Numbered from the stretch's first letter, positions 22,831-35,489 are shown. The stretch is DNA of 64,000 nucleotides from Dipteris shenzhenensis (GCA_047967505.1 CM106541.1), one strand, 5' to 3'. The notes: generated from the letters alone by a model not told the origin. A program made the numbers and translations.

Positions 22831-23904
22831 GTTTCTTTTAATTCTTCCAAGTCATTGAGCCCCTCACACAATGGTACCCTCTAAGCATTTCTCTTGCATG
22901 TTGGTCTCTTTCTTGCTTAGCAAGCTTCATAGACCAAGGTGTGGGTAGTGGAACCGTAGACGTCTTATACTTTCCCAGAAGAGCAAACTTGAAAATTTTA
23001 AAAATAGATGTGCGAGATATTGAGAAATTTAGATGGTGAAGATAATTTGGATTGATTGTACCAAATGGTTGATAGTGGCCATGGGGGGCCAATATCGTAA
23101 AGTTAATAAACATGAAGCTGTAGGATGATTTATTTGTTCATTTTGATGAGGGCACATTAAACTTTGAAGCTACGTTGAGCAATCCCTATGATTGTAGACA
23201 AGAGATATCTCTAGATGTATTATTATTGGCTCTTTGCTTTATGAGATATATAATATAAATACTTTAGATGGGAAGCAAGAGCCACCATCTGGAGAGGGCA
23301 AATCGTGACCCATGTTGCATCACTCCCATTTTTTCTCTTTCCCTTGATTGTTTTGGCATGAGTTTTTGATTCTTTAATTCATGATTTTTCATGATCAAGG
23401 CTCTAGGAACATCGTTAAATTTTCATTTTGGTAAAGGATGTGATTGCCAATGGTAATACTCCCTCTTTGTAAAATATTATCTTCTTGAGTGATGGTTGGG
23501 CCTCAAGAGGAATATTAAGCTAAGAATCTTGTGCACAACTATGTGAATTGCAAAATGCTAGCAAGGTTGGGGGATGAGCATTTGGAGAGAAAGTATAATG
23601 TCCTATTTTCTTCCACATAATCTAAACAAAAATTGCCTCCACCCCAAAAAATAGATGCGCAAGAGGAAAGGAGAAATACCATGAGACATTTGAGGAGGAT
23701 CATGATGATGATGAAGTTGATGTTGAAAATAAAATCTTACTCACCTTCCAAATCTCAAGTTGAAAGAAAATGTTGATGATGAAATTGATAACTACCATGA
23801 TGATGCTTTAATTATATGTGGTTTTATTAGAGTAATGACAATGATGGGGATAGTGATAATGTGGTACTTTCTTTTGGAACAATGATCATTTTTTGCATAT
23901 GTTA
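22831..23904. other. Intergenic stretch, nothing recognised
   Basis: The only frame of note (22838-23113, minus) shows no family motif. Confidence 0.5.
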
Positions 23905-24235
23905 TGCATGAGCATATGAGCATATGCTCATGCATAAGCATAAGCTTATGAGAGAGATACATAGACAAATGAATATGCTTCTGAAAAGAAGAGAAAAGAG
24001 GATGAAAGAGAGGAAATAAGAGAGGGGAAAATCAGAGAAAGAAGAGAAAGAAAGAGGGGAAAAGAGAAGGAAAAAAGAAAGGGGAAAAGAAGAAAAGAGA
24101 GGAAAAAAGAGAAAGCATATGCTTATGCTTATGCATGAGCATATTCATGAGCATGTGCTCATGCATAAGCATAGGCAAATGCATATGCTTATGAAAAAAG
24201 GAGAAAAGATGATGAAAGAGAGGAAATAAGAGTGC
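23905..24235. repeat. Palindromic CATATGCTCATGCATAAGC blocks around a polypurine tract
   Basis: Two blocks rich in self-complementary words (GCATATGCTCATGC, AAGCATAAGCTTATG) lie at 23905-23953 and 24116-24192. They flank a nearly pure A/G tract at 23985-24112. The purine end is duplicated (GATGAAAGAGAGGAAATAAG at about 24000 and 24213). The combination could form a cruciform or triplex structure. Confidence 0.7.
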
Positions 24236-24430
24236 AGTAGGACATGCCATTGATTCACGTAGCTTTGTCTTATTTCTATGTCTCTATCTGTTGCACATGT
24301 AATGTCATTGATATGGGTAGTTGCATGCATTAAATTCATACATTTTGTCCCTCTTCAAAAGTTTGGTATAAGAAAATTTGAGTATGATCCCATATCAATT
24401 GATGTTTACTAGAGCTAGAATATATGGGTG
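24236..24430. other. Spacer, nothing recognised
   Basis: No coding or repeat signal. Confidence 0.4.
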
Positions 24431-24754
24431 TTGAGAGTTGTGATGCCATGAGCACAAGAATAGAGGCAAGGTATGAGTAAAGGTATGTAGGCAAGAGCAT
24501 GTTGCCACATAGAAAGGAATCGTTAACTCACATGTCAGCAAGCAATGAATATATGTATCCATTCCTATAAAAGGGAGGTCATTTTCATGCAATAATATAG
24601 TGCAAGATCTCAAGTCCCTTTATGAGTACAAGTCTCAATCATGTAACCTGATTGAACTTGAATCTAGGCCTACTTAATTTAGCTCCTCTTTAATCTACAA
24701 TTAGTATGCATCCATATTAAATTAGTTTAGATACAACTAAGGTACTCAAGTTTT
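24431..24754 (+). mobile_element. Possible orphan LTR
   Basis: The segment starts TGTTGAGAGTTG, has a TATA-like TATAAAAGGGAGG near 24566, and is followed directly by TGGTGTCAGATCCCCC, which resembles a primer site of the TGGTATCAGA type with substitutions. No partner LTR or pol sequence was found downstream. Suggestive only. Confidence 0.3.
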
Positions 24755-27700
24755 GATATGGTGTCAGATCCCCCACTCTCCTCATGAGCCTCATATTTTT
24801 TCCAAGCTTAGCTTTAGTTTATCAGCAATTCATACTTTTGCTCTTATTCCCTCTTCCTATCTTGTCTTATAGAGGTGAAGAGAGCTTTCTTTTGATTTAA
24901 AAAGCTCTTGATTTGTTTCCTATAGTGTGAGGTACTACACTTTGCATTTGAGTGTGAGAGATATGTGTGTGTGTGATTCGAAGTGAGAATGAGAGAAAAA
25001 CATAGACGGAATGCATCATTCCTTTGTTTCTTAAGGAGATCTAAGAAGCCTCTATTTTGGATGCCTTTGAAAGTGAGACCTATGCTGTTACCAAAAAAGT
25101 CTACTTCCACCTTCTTATAGAATAAATCATAATAATTGCTATGTTTTGGATGCAACTACTACTCAGTTGTTCCTTTTGCACCAATTCCATTGCCTTCACC
25201 TATACACCCCTTACTTCCAAAGCCAATACCTAGCATACATAGCCTATCATAATCTGGCTTCAAGATCTTGTATTCATTTAGTTTTGAATATCTACTCACA
25301 TAATTTAAAGAACAGGATGCCTCATCGACACATAAAACTCCCCCTTCCCAACATCCATTGAACATAGCATGGCAATTACAACACACTCAAGACAAAAACT
25401 CAGTCAAGCAAAGTGCAACCACAAGATAGCCAACTATGATGCTCAAGCACCTACAACCTAGATGCACATAGTAGTCAGCAGATAGAAAAAGTGATGGAAA
25501 AGTAGCTCAATGCAAAAGGAAAAGACCCAAATGACTTCAATGACACAAATTTTAGACTACAACAACAAGACAAAAGCGTAACAAGCAAAATAGCCATGCA
25601 GAGTGGAAGAGCTACAAAGCAACTAACCACTATAGTTAGAAAAAAAAAAACAAAAAGATGCCAATAACACCACAACACATAGATTAGTGAGGATTTAGCT
25701 TTGATGGATGATGGCCACTCTCTTTCCACACAAGTTTGCAAGAGATAAGACATGCAACAAAAGGCCATATCACCATGTGTAACAAAAAAAGAGATGCTCA
25801 TCAGTAAGTATATCTTTGCCACATCACCATAGCCCTATTTTGAGTGACATGCTAGCATCTACTATGTCATCATAGACAAATCACAATGACACGTGGACAC
25901 CCAATCATCCCGAATGCCATCTGGAATGCCTACCACATAAGTGCACACAATTACCTCTTGCTAAGTACAGTTTGTGGGTCAAGGCACAACTGAGTGTGGC
26001 AAAGTCATGGCATTGCTTTTGGGATGCACTGTGACATGCACTAATGGGGGGATTACAAAGTTGATAGTTGTTCACAATGACAAGGAATAGCCTAGTGTTT
26101 GTCTAATTTATTCACAACATGACCGTTATCATATGGGAGGACCTTGATTTTCACCATGACTAAAATTTACTAGTCACCTCTTACCACTGTAGACTCCTTG
26201 ACTACACCATTATTACTAGCATCATTAAATTAATTGTGTGGTGGTGGCATGCCACATGGAATTGGAGGATATTGTTGATCCACTACAATCATTTGTAATG
26301 GTTCTTAATGTGAAATATGTGGCATTGCATGTGCATCTTTGAAGCCATGAGCAAAATTTTTGGTGGAGGACATCGATTCAAAATTAGTCATGCCCAATAC
26401 TATGGTGGTTGGAATACACTCAAAATGGCCCAAGTTAACTACTACAATGGCCACTTCAACCATTGCAATATAGAGGCCATAGTTATCTCTTGCAACAATT
26501 ATGCTCATTGGTAATATAGAACAACTAGCACTATTGGCACCCTTGGTGGAGGAAGGTTGGCATATGTCAAACGTTTCGATGGCTAGAATTACAATCTAGG
26601 ATTGATCATAGCATAGTGGCTCACAATTTAACCACCACAATGGTTGAGACCAACCATGTTACCACCACGATGGTTGAAACTAGCCACATCCAATACTTCA
26701 TGACTGAAACCAACTAAGTCAACCACCATGATGGCAATGGCAACCATTGCAAGTCACATTGACTTCTAAGGGAAGTGTTGGGGTTGTGAGTTTGATCCCA
26801 CGTATGCACCCTTTGGTGTGATGGCAACACAAACTAGTCCTACAAGGTTTAGAAAAATCTATCTCTCTTTCTATCTTCCTCTCTGTTTTCAATTGCTCAT
26901 GGGCACTATTTGACTTGATAGGAATGCAAATGTTTCTATTAGGCTGAAAAAAATCTCTCTTTCCATCTCCCTCTTCCTCTCTCTCTTTCTCTCAATGTCC
27001 CTTCAATGCACCATCTCTATATATAATAAATACTCTACTTAGGAGAGATAAGGCCTACAAGCCACCCCCACAAAAGCACAGGGATCAAAATCAATAGTCT
27101 TTTCAATTAGTCTATTCGTGTCTAGCACTGGCGAAATTGTGTATTCATTTCAGTACAGCCAAGGGGCCACCAATTTGTGCTGCATAAAGGGGTAACTCAA
27201 AGAAACTCCCACACAAACAAAATGACTACCTCATTGGCACGGGCATGAGGCCTAAACAATTTGTCAACAAAAAAATCCCTTTGAGATTGACTCAAAAATT
27301 ATGCAGACCTCCCTTTGTAAGGGAGAAGGGCCACACCATACAAGGTCAATAATGACCTTAGACAAACATTAATGGTGGCAAATATGGGAATCATTGGGTC
27401 TAGATGAAAGGCATAGTTGGCCTAAAACACAAGAGCATGTGTATTCGCTGAAACAGAGAGAAGAGGTCGTGAGAATAGACGATGGTTGGAGCAAAAAAAT
27501 TGCAGGGGATGGTGAAATAGATGATGGATGAGACAAAAGGTGAAACAAAGTATGTACAGACGGCCGACAGGTTTGATGGAGGGTGGAAGGGAGGAACAAT
27601 TTGTTATAAGACCATGAGTTCAACTAGGTTGGATGTACTCACTTTATCCCTATCCCAACTCCCTTCGATGACATAGAGGAAGTTTACAGGGCTCTGAATG

Positions 27701-29409
27701 TAAGGTGGAACATGCATGATAGTCAAATCTGCTGGAAGCACAAGTTTTACTCACATTATCAACATTGAACGTCTTGGTGGATCATGAAGATGAGGTGCAG
27801 ATAAGGCCAATGAAGCAAAGATGATGAGAATTGAAGTTGAGGATGGAGATAAGCTTGAAGACAAACGTTGCCCAAAAACACATTTAGAGTCTCACTCAAA
27901 TATCGAGTTCCCATTGCAATAGTAATCTAGCCTTTATTTTGCATTCCATAGTTTTTAAGAATCGATTCAATAAATGAAAATTATGCTTGGTCACCAAAGC
28001 CCAATCAATTGCAAAGATAGAAAGATGCATGTGGATTACACGGTCCTCCTAGCACTAGAATTATTTTAGAGCTTGCTAGTGGATGACTCATCTCCTCTAC
28101 CATGGTGGTTGTCCTCCTAGACCATGTCCTCCATTGTGGTGGTTTAGATGGTCCTCACTACACCATCATTATAGAGCTAATTAAGTCTATGCATATTAGC
28201 ACAGTGGCCATAATGAAAGCCTGGTGGCAATAATTGTCCACATTTTTCTAGCTCCCAAATTAAGCTGTGTCCATCATGCAAGCCCTCTAGCCCATATCAA
28301 CCATTGTCGCACCGGGTGGAAATTAAAGATGCACCATCATTTTGGAGCTTGACTTCCTTAGAGTATCCATGGAAGAAACAAGACCTCTTTAGAGGGATTC
28401 CCCCATGCAAAAGGTAGCATCAACAATGGTGGAGTGAAGGCTTTGAAGAATTTCAGGAAGAAGTTTTATAGTATAGAAGGCATTCTATCTAGATACTCAA
28501 GTAACCATGAATTAATAAGATGTTTAGGTAGTAGCTCATTAGAGATTATTCAAAGTTGATCTCCAAAAATATGCTAACAAACATGAAGAATGCACATGAG
28601 GGACCAAGGAAGTCCCTCTCTAAAACTTCAAAAATACATGCGAGCAAGAACATATTTAAAGTCCCCAAAATTTAAAACTTTACATTGTTTGGTATAATTG
28701 CTTACCCATCTTATGTACATATACAAGTTGTAATTTGGAATATAAAAAAGTCCCTTTGTACATGTACACACCACAATTATATTAGGTAAGTATTTTTTGA
28801 AACCTTCTTGTCCATAAATGGCTCGTAAGTGCCCCGAATTGGAAAATCCCCTACCTTTAGTGAACGTGTTATCATACTTTATATAATGAGTGACCCTCTC
28901 AGGTGTGAGGGTAAGTCAAAATTATCATCTGAGTCCATGAGCATTGTATAGTAGCGATTTGGCATGAAAAGCATTGTTGCACCAATGAGATGAGGAGATG
29001 GAAATGCACAGAGGAAAGCCAATGAAGCAAAATTGACTATGAAATACGAGTGATATCTCAAGGAGGGTGATGAAGCCAAGGTAGAGCATACACAGCACAA
29101 GGCAAAGCAAGCATATGCTAACAAGCATGAGAGTAAACCAAGGCATTTGATGCCCAAGCAAGGGAAGCTGACAATTTGGTTAAGTACAGAATCAGAGAAG
29201 ATAAGCAGTAGAGGGTTGCATTAGGTGACTAAATCAAATCGTTGAAGCACACTAAAATGGACAAAGGGCAAACTTGCCTTTGACTCTCTAAGGCTTTGGA
29301 TAGAACACCTTACCCCCTACATTGTAGTACATTAGCAAGAATTATAGTGGTGTGGCACCTTGTGTGAAGTTATAATGCCTATTTTAAACTACACATCTCC
29401 AATGATTTA
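24755..29409. other. Intergenic stretch, no recognised gene
   Basis: Short frames only. The 115-aa hydrophobic minus-strand frame 25475-25822 lies on A-rich DNA and looks fortuitous. Around 26.1-26.8 kb, words such as CACCATGATGG and ACCACCACGATGGTTG recur irregularly. Confidence 0.5.
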
Positions 29410-29547
29410 TGAGCCAAGCCATGTGAAGTCTTGGAGTATAACCTAATGGAAGACACCCGAGAAAACAAAGCACTTCATGAGTCAAGCCACGTGAATGCTT
29501 GGAGCATAGCCTGATGGAAAGACACCTAAGAAAACAAAGCACTTTGA
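29410..29547. repeat. 68-bp tandem duplication
   Basis: 29410-29477 and 29478-29547 both run from TGAGYCAAGCCA to AAAACAAAGCACTT, with about ten differences. Confidence 0.8.
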
Positions 29548-30429
29548 TGCTAAAAAATGGTTCAAAATGCGCATGTTACACACCCGCTATGCTAGCCCCT
29601 CTTGTTGATTGGAAGTGATGGTGGCTTGTTGTCACAAAACCACCTCTTGGAGACCTCCATAGCAAGCTTGCTCCAAGCCCTAGAATGGAGGAACCATTGG
29701 TCCATGGCTCCATAATAATTCAGGTGGGTGGATACTTGGTGGTTTGGCTTGAAGCACATTAAGATTGTGATACCTAACACATTTTGCGCCTTGAAAAAAG
29801 AAAAAAAACTCTTGCATAAGGCTTGTTTGTATCGTGTACATCAATATCTCGACAATACACTCCTAGAGTGTGCTCTCTAGGCCTTGGGTAGCTTGATTAG
29901 TTGAGATGATTTATGGCATGCTTGGGTGGATTCGGGGCAGGTACCCACTATCCAGTGCTTGCCCAACCCAAAAAGGGGTTGGGTAGTGTCTCTTTACCTT
30001 GTCGTTACAGACTGTGTGGACACTACAACAATAATGAAATGCATCTTTTACATCTCCCAGGAGATGCCCCTATGGTTTAGGGTAGATGCTTATCGATTGG
30101 TTGGCATTAGCTCGATTCTTTTTGTTAGTGGAATGTCATGGGCGATGGGTCGGGGAAGGTGCCTCATCCCATGGGCACCCTTTTTTTTTTGTGAACTTGT
30201 CGTTTGTCCACATGTGACAGTAGCTGAACGAGCCCACCCGGGAGTCACGTCTAAGTGGCCTCATTAGGTGAGGAGGATCACATGGTTAGTTTGATTCCGT
30301 GTGCTATGTATGCATGGGGGCCATTGTCTACCTTAAGGCGTGAGACGAATGTGTCTTGGAATGCGTTGGAACATTGAAGGCAATGCGATTGATATGGAAG
30401 GATTTATTCACAAAGATAATTGAAGGTCA
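29548..30429. other. Intergenic stretch upstream of the CFL1-like gene
   Basis: The 113-aa frame 29926-30267 (plus) has no recognised domain. No homology to the duplicate locus was noticed here: similarity between the two CFL1-like loci begins at about 30430. Confidence 0.4.
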
Positions 30430-30977
30430 AGGTGGTTCAACAAACAAGCCAAGAACTATTAGTTTTTAAGGAATGGTCTGCAACCTGTTACACCACAACG
30501 TCGACGCATGCCTACGTTCGCTTATCACGACTTACCACCGACAACTCTCCGCCACCAGCCGCAGCTCACGCTCCCCTTGGCATGCTTTCGTCTCCAATCA
30601 TTCTACCACCCCAACAATTTTCTTCCGACTGCGCACCCTTTCGCTCCGTTTTTTCTCCTCCCCCCTTACTTTCCTTGTGCCCTTTCCCACTTCGATCCCC
30701 ATCCCCTTCGCATTCTTCCCCTCTCAGCCTCCCCCTGCATTCAAGATCGCAGACCCCAGCTCCACTGAGGTACTTTTCACACGTCATTGCATCCTTGTGG
30801 ATTGCCTTACATAACCAACCACCCACAAATCGCTGTTCCACGAAATTTGTTCCCTCGTTGGTATAATATATCGCGAATGTGCACTCGCAAGAACCCCACT
30901 CCTACATTGACATTCTCAAGAAGCATAGTGAACCCCCTTCCCTAGGCTGAATAATATCAGCAACCACCCTGAAAGAC
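30430..30977 (+). promoter_or_regulatory. Upstream region of the CFL1-like gene, shared with the duplicate
   Basis: This stretch aligns with about 16030-16528 on the opposite strand (shared words include TTTTCTTCCGACTGCGC and TGGATTGCC). It is pyrimidine-rich and probably holds promoter plus 5' UTR. Overlapping Pro/Ser-rich frames here (30420-30866, 30473-30814, 30508-30768) are not conserved as protein and are rejected as genes. No exact transcription start is visible. Confidence 0.5.
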
Positions 30978-32257
30978 ATGGCTATCACCTTGCAAAGAGG
31001 TTGCACTCATTTCCGCTCGGCTTCTCATGTGTCGGTGAACTGGCCATGGAGTGAGGAAGCAAAGAAATTGGGCCAACTGATGATGGGCCATGTAAACACA
31101 GAAAACGAAGTAAGCTGTATGGCAGAGCGTACAAGCCCGTTGACGGTTCAGTCATATCAGTTGGAAGAGCTCGGATCTAATCGGCAGCTACCTTGTGGCT
31201 GGGAGGAGTTTCTAGATCTTGAGGTGGCCCATGATTTATCTTGAATTTGAACCCTGATGAACGATGCTGCTTCTTTCGAACTATATTAAGTTTTCATGAA
31301 ACAAAGGATATTGAAGTTCCACTGTGCTTTTGTAGACAGGAATCGTATACTACCACAATCGACTAAACGGAAGGACAATTCGGAAAGACAAATGTAAGCA
31401 TTGGATAAGATCACGCAAAGTACTTTGGAGCATTTCGCATGTCGTTGACAGATGAAGACATTGCAAGTCCTAGTAGGAAGTGTATTAATCTATCTGCTAA
31501 AAAGATTATGTTGTATTAACCCCTTTCAGTTACAGACTCAGTCTTCACGATGGAACAGTGTTCTACACAACGTCTTGCCATGAATATGAGGCTTACGGTC
31601 GAAAAGCGTTTTTGCTCTGCAGGCAAATTAAACAACGAAACGCAGCTCTCCTCTACAAAAACGGAGAATGGAGTGGAGGACCTCAGCTGCGGATCATCGG
31701 CTATGAACGAATGCAACTTGGACTTGAAGCTGACCTTGGAAATAAGCGATTTCTGGAGCAAGGCTTCGCTTCAAGGTGGAACAAAGATGGACACTGGATG
31801 CACGCCCGGGCACAGAGTTAGGAATCCTCTTGCGCCAGACGCCGTCTCTTTTCACAAAACCGGAAGAGCAAAGCCGGATTTAACAGTCACAAAAGAAGCT
31901 GGCAGCGGCTTAAATTCTAGGAGTACTCCCACATCTTCACAATTTGTATCACAGGGATCGGAATCCATCACCAGCTCAGGTGATGTTTTAAGCAGGAAAA
32001 CATCATCTATCCAAGCCCCGCAAAAGCTGAGCAGCAGAAGAGACGAGAAGAGCTGCCCAGGTGATCATTTGAGGAGGAAAACATCATCAAGTGAAGGTCT
32101 TGGGGACTCAAAGGACGAGATGATGGTGATCAAGGGCTGCCAAGGCTGCTTGGTGTACGTGCTACTCTACAAATCAGATGTAGCATGCCCGGTCTGCGCG
32201 AGCACAGAACTGATCGACACTCCATGGGCCTCTTCTAAGCGACTCAGAATCAAGTAA
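30978..32257 (+). CDS. CFL1-like WW-domain protein with LxLxL and C-terminal Cys motif
   Basis: Three exons: 30978-31223, 31336-31393 and 31530-32257 (stop TAA), giving about 343 residues. Exon 1 ends in the WW-domain start (LPCGWEEFLDLE, residues about 71-82) at a GT donor in phase 0. Exon 2 (after TTTTGTAG) supplies TGIVYYHNRLNGRTIRKD and ends at a GTAAGC donor in phase 1. Exon 3 joins after CCCTTTCAG. Exon 3 carries LDLKLTLEI (about 165-173), an EAR-type repressor motif, and GCQGC...VACPVC (about 304-324), a Cys pair motif shared with CFL1 and GIR1/GIR2 proteins. In Arabidopsis and rice, CFL1 binds class IV HD-ZIP factors and affects cuticle development, so a nuclear co-regulator role is inferred. 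The second conserved WW tryptophan is absent. The start is uncertain (Met35 or Met48 are alternatives). A broken duplicate lies at 15.6-16.5 kb. Confidence 0.8.
31224..31335 (+). other. Intron 1 of the CFL1-like gene
   Basis: Donor GAG|GTGGCC and acceptor TTTTGTAG|ACAGG, phase 0. The same donor and intron sequence occur in the broken duplicate. Confidence 0.75.
31394..31529 (+). other. Intron 2 of the CFL1-like gene
   Basis: Donor AAAT|GTAAGC, phase 1. Acceptor CCCTTTCAG at 31529, followed by two more AGs in the same phase (TTACAG at 31535, ACTCAG at 31541), so alternative tandem acceptors would remove only two or four residues. Confidence 0.75.
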
Positions 32258-33348
32258 CACGTTCTTGTGATCTCATTCAGACTAGTCTATTAATTTGAGA
32301 GTATGACACCTTCATTGTAACGAGGCTATCTCCCTTAATGGACTCTGAAGTCTGCTTTAACTTGATTTCACATTCATTGGGAACGCTAAAATGCCAGGTA
32401 ATCCGACCCCTTCAAGAGTTCTTTTTAGTTAGCAAACTTGAGAGTTCTCTTCCACCTTAGGATTAGAAAATAGGTTTTCACCTTTAGGATTAGGATATAG
32501 GTTCTCACGTGGGAGGGCATCATATGCGTGTAATGTTCTCTTTCACTCATGCCATGAACAAATCAATTCAAAAATATATTGGCTAGGATGTGAAGAGGCA
32601 AGAAGGTGGATTGATTATGTGTCTTGCATTGAGGCATCGCACTATGCACACCTTTCATGGGATGTTGGCCTACTGCCTCAAGGATTATGGAGAGCCTCAC
32701 TTTAAGAGTGTATTGAAGAACATTAGTGCATAGGACATAGAGTCTTGCATGGAGCTATATGTGTGTTACGGCGTCGACAAGATTAAAATTATGTTTGTCT
32801 GAGCAGTGCCAATCTATTTGATCATTCGTTCATGTATTGGAAGTTCAAGCTAGGGTGTGGATTGGAATGCCTCTAAGCAAATGCTTACTCAAAATGTTAT
32901 GTTCTGGCCAACACCACCTGTCTCCAATGTGGGTGATTCACTACTGAGGAAAAGGTATGGATGTAAGAAGAGCGCAGTGTTTGTAGAAGTGCATGATATC
33001 TCCAAATGCTCTGACGTCCCGTGATGTTAGCATGAATTTTTTTTTCTGCTAGTCATTAACCAGCAAGCCAAGAATAGATAAGTAGACCAGGGGCGTCTAT
33101 GATGTACCTAGGTATTTCGATTTTGGGGTAATGCCTTCTCCAAGGATTGTGGTTCCAGCGCTTCGAGCAAGTGTTCAATAGTTAGGGATGCCTATTGATG
33201 TTCTAGATTCAAACATTCTCTTGGCGAATGAAAGTCCTATGACTGCTTGGCCACGTGAGAGCATGGGCTCCATCCAAAAAAATAGACATGGCAAGGAGCC
33301 TACCATGACTCCTATTGGAAGTGAAGCTTGAGCAATGCTCGTTCGCAA
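32258..33348. other. 3' flank of the CFL1-like gene, nothing recognised
   Basis: Probably 3' UTR followed by intergenic DNA. No canonical AATAAA is seen close to the stop. No coding signal. Confidence 0.4.
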
Positions 33349-34744
33349 ATTCCTGACTATGAGGTGTTGATCAACAAATCGAAGATGGGAATCTACATCG
33401 CTTGAATGCAATAAAGCAACTCGATGCTAGATACATGTTCCATGAATGCCTGTAAATATTATAAAACATAAATAAAGCATCACCATCTTTTTTGTACATA
33501 TTTTTTCCATTCTTGGTTCAATGCAGATTCCTCCGTTTTCTTTTTAATTGGAAATCTGTTAATTGGTCAGTTAAATGAATGAGTTCCATTAACATGGGCC
33601 CCCATAGCAAGAAACGAATGCATTAACGAAGTTCATCACAGTGATTAAAATGTTAGTTCGATGATTAGAATGTTAATTAAGTTAATATATGGTGTTATAG
33701 CTTAGGTTAATTAAGGCCTTGTAACACAAGACAAACTAATTAATGCAAATAGGCACTTGAAGTGCAAATAGACAAGATAGAAATGCACAAATCCATAAAT
33801 TCAAATGACCATTTGGAAGTGCAAGTGACACAACGCACCTCCTCTCTCCACTGCACAAAATACAAACATGCAAGCTTCTGCCAAAACCTTTTCAAATCCT
33901 CCAATAGTCAAACATCCACATCAATGCCTCCTACTCCAATAGTCACACTCAATTCGAATACCTTGCTATCTATGTTTTTCTTGCTCGTAGACTGTCACCC
34001 TTCTGCACCTCTTCTTCATCATGCACCGCCACTAATAGACAAGTCTTCCGCAGCTATCCCACTGCATTCAAAACGATATGAAACAAACAAGCTTCCTTTC
34101 TCACCTAAAGCTCACGTTTGCAGCATCCCATCATCTACAACAATGCCTGATTCCTTCGTGTGATCACCATACTATTCCGCATCAACTTCACCCTACCTAC
34201 ATTGTGTTCCCACTAGCTCCATCATGCCAATCACCTTGCCATGAATCATGAAGTAGTGTTGGATCATGGAGCAAAGCCTACATGATGGTCTTGCCCTTCT
34301 CCCTACACAATGGCACATTTAACCATAGATTTCTCCAAAATCCCCCCTCAGGATTTTGCCATGTGTCCACACATGGCCATCCACTCATCTTGGCCCCTCT
34401 CCTCCCCCCAGCCCCTCTCGCTCCCCTCCCCCTCCCCACCCCCACACACCAACAAATTAATTAATTAAAATTCTCGCTGGTAGAGCCTATTCACTTTAGG
34501 ATAAAGGTTCTCCTTTGGGAGTGAATAATATCCATGTAATATATATCATCATCGTATCCAATTCTATACAAGAAACTACCAAATTTGAATATTCATATAT
34601 TAAACAAACTACAATTCAAGGAGTATTTCATGCTAACCATGTTGTCCTTGTGCATGCCTACCATGAGGTTAGTGATGAAGAAAAGATGATGCCTGGCAAT
34701 GGTAATTCCAAGCTTCTCTTTGTTCGAGCTTTGTTCTATGTCTC

Positions 34745-35477
34745 TATTAGATATCAATGCTCCACTCTCATGTAACTACGCAGGAACCAGTTAACTCTAC
34801 TTGTAAGCCCCCCATATGAGCAGAAGGCATTTGAGTAGCTCGGTTATCTGGTAGATCCTAGTTTGGACACCAAATGGGGGCCATGTGTGGCCTAATGGCT
34901 GGAAGGCTTTAGATAGAGTTGGCACACTACCAACTAGGCTACATGCAAGTGTGGGAAGGCATCCCATGACTAACCGCACTGAGGGTAGATGGAGCATTTC
35001 CTGAGGCAAGGCATTCTCAGGTTGTGGGGCCTGTTTGGAGCCCCAGATGATCCTGGATGGCTCTGGGCCGAACGGACACCATAGGTTAGTTGCTCTATTC
35101 TATGCCACGGTTCTAACGTGTGGTCGGTGACCTATTTCGGGACCGACCTCCAGTCGGCCATTTTGGACCGACTAGGTCGGTCTCGCAATTGGGTCTAACC
35201 AACTAAGACTAGTGGCTATATAAGAGCAAGCCCATGAAGCCCATAATTATCATTGGCTATAGCAACCCTAATTCCTTAGCATCCACCCTCCGTCCTCTAC
35301 TGTTTCCATCATGCCATCGAAGCTTCTCACACAGGAGTGCACGGCTGGGAGGCAGCGCCATCTATTGTATCAGTTTTACAGTAATCAAATTTTTGATTCT
35401 CCATACTATCTGCTTTTCTCTCTTGCATACGAGATCCTATTATCTGTTGAGCACAAACGTTGTATTGTTTTCTTACA
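34745..35477 (+). repeat. 5' LTR of the 34.7-40.3 kb copia
   Basis: 733 bp. Starts TATTAGATATC (TG mutated to TA) and ends TTTTCTTACA. Contains TATATAAGAG near 35217, a likely promoter TATA box. Confidence 0.9.
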
Positions 35478-35489
35478 TGGTATCAGAGC
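35478..35489 (+). promoter_or_regulatory. Primer binding site (tRNA-iMet)
   Basis: TGGTATCAGAGC directly abuts the 5' LTR end CA. Confidence 0.9.

Noticed and set aside
25475-25822. Hydrophobic 115-aa minus-strand frame, possible membrane protein
   Set aside because: Caused by A-rich complementary DNA. No start context, no neighbours and no recognised family.
29926-30267. 113-aa plus-strand frame
   Set aside because: No domain, no conservation visible with the duplicate locus, crosses a poly-T run.
30420-30866. Pro/Ser-rich frames upstream of the CFL1-like gene
   Set aside because: Three overlapping frames exist on pyrimidine-rich DNA. The duplicate locus does not conserve any one of them as protein. 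More likely promoter and 5' UTR.
31558-31821. Second frame overlapping exon 3 (FYTTSCHEYEAYGRK...)
   Set aside because: It briefly resembled a WW continuation, but its phase does not fit either donor, and the 31336-31393 exon explains the WW domain fully.
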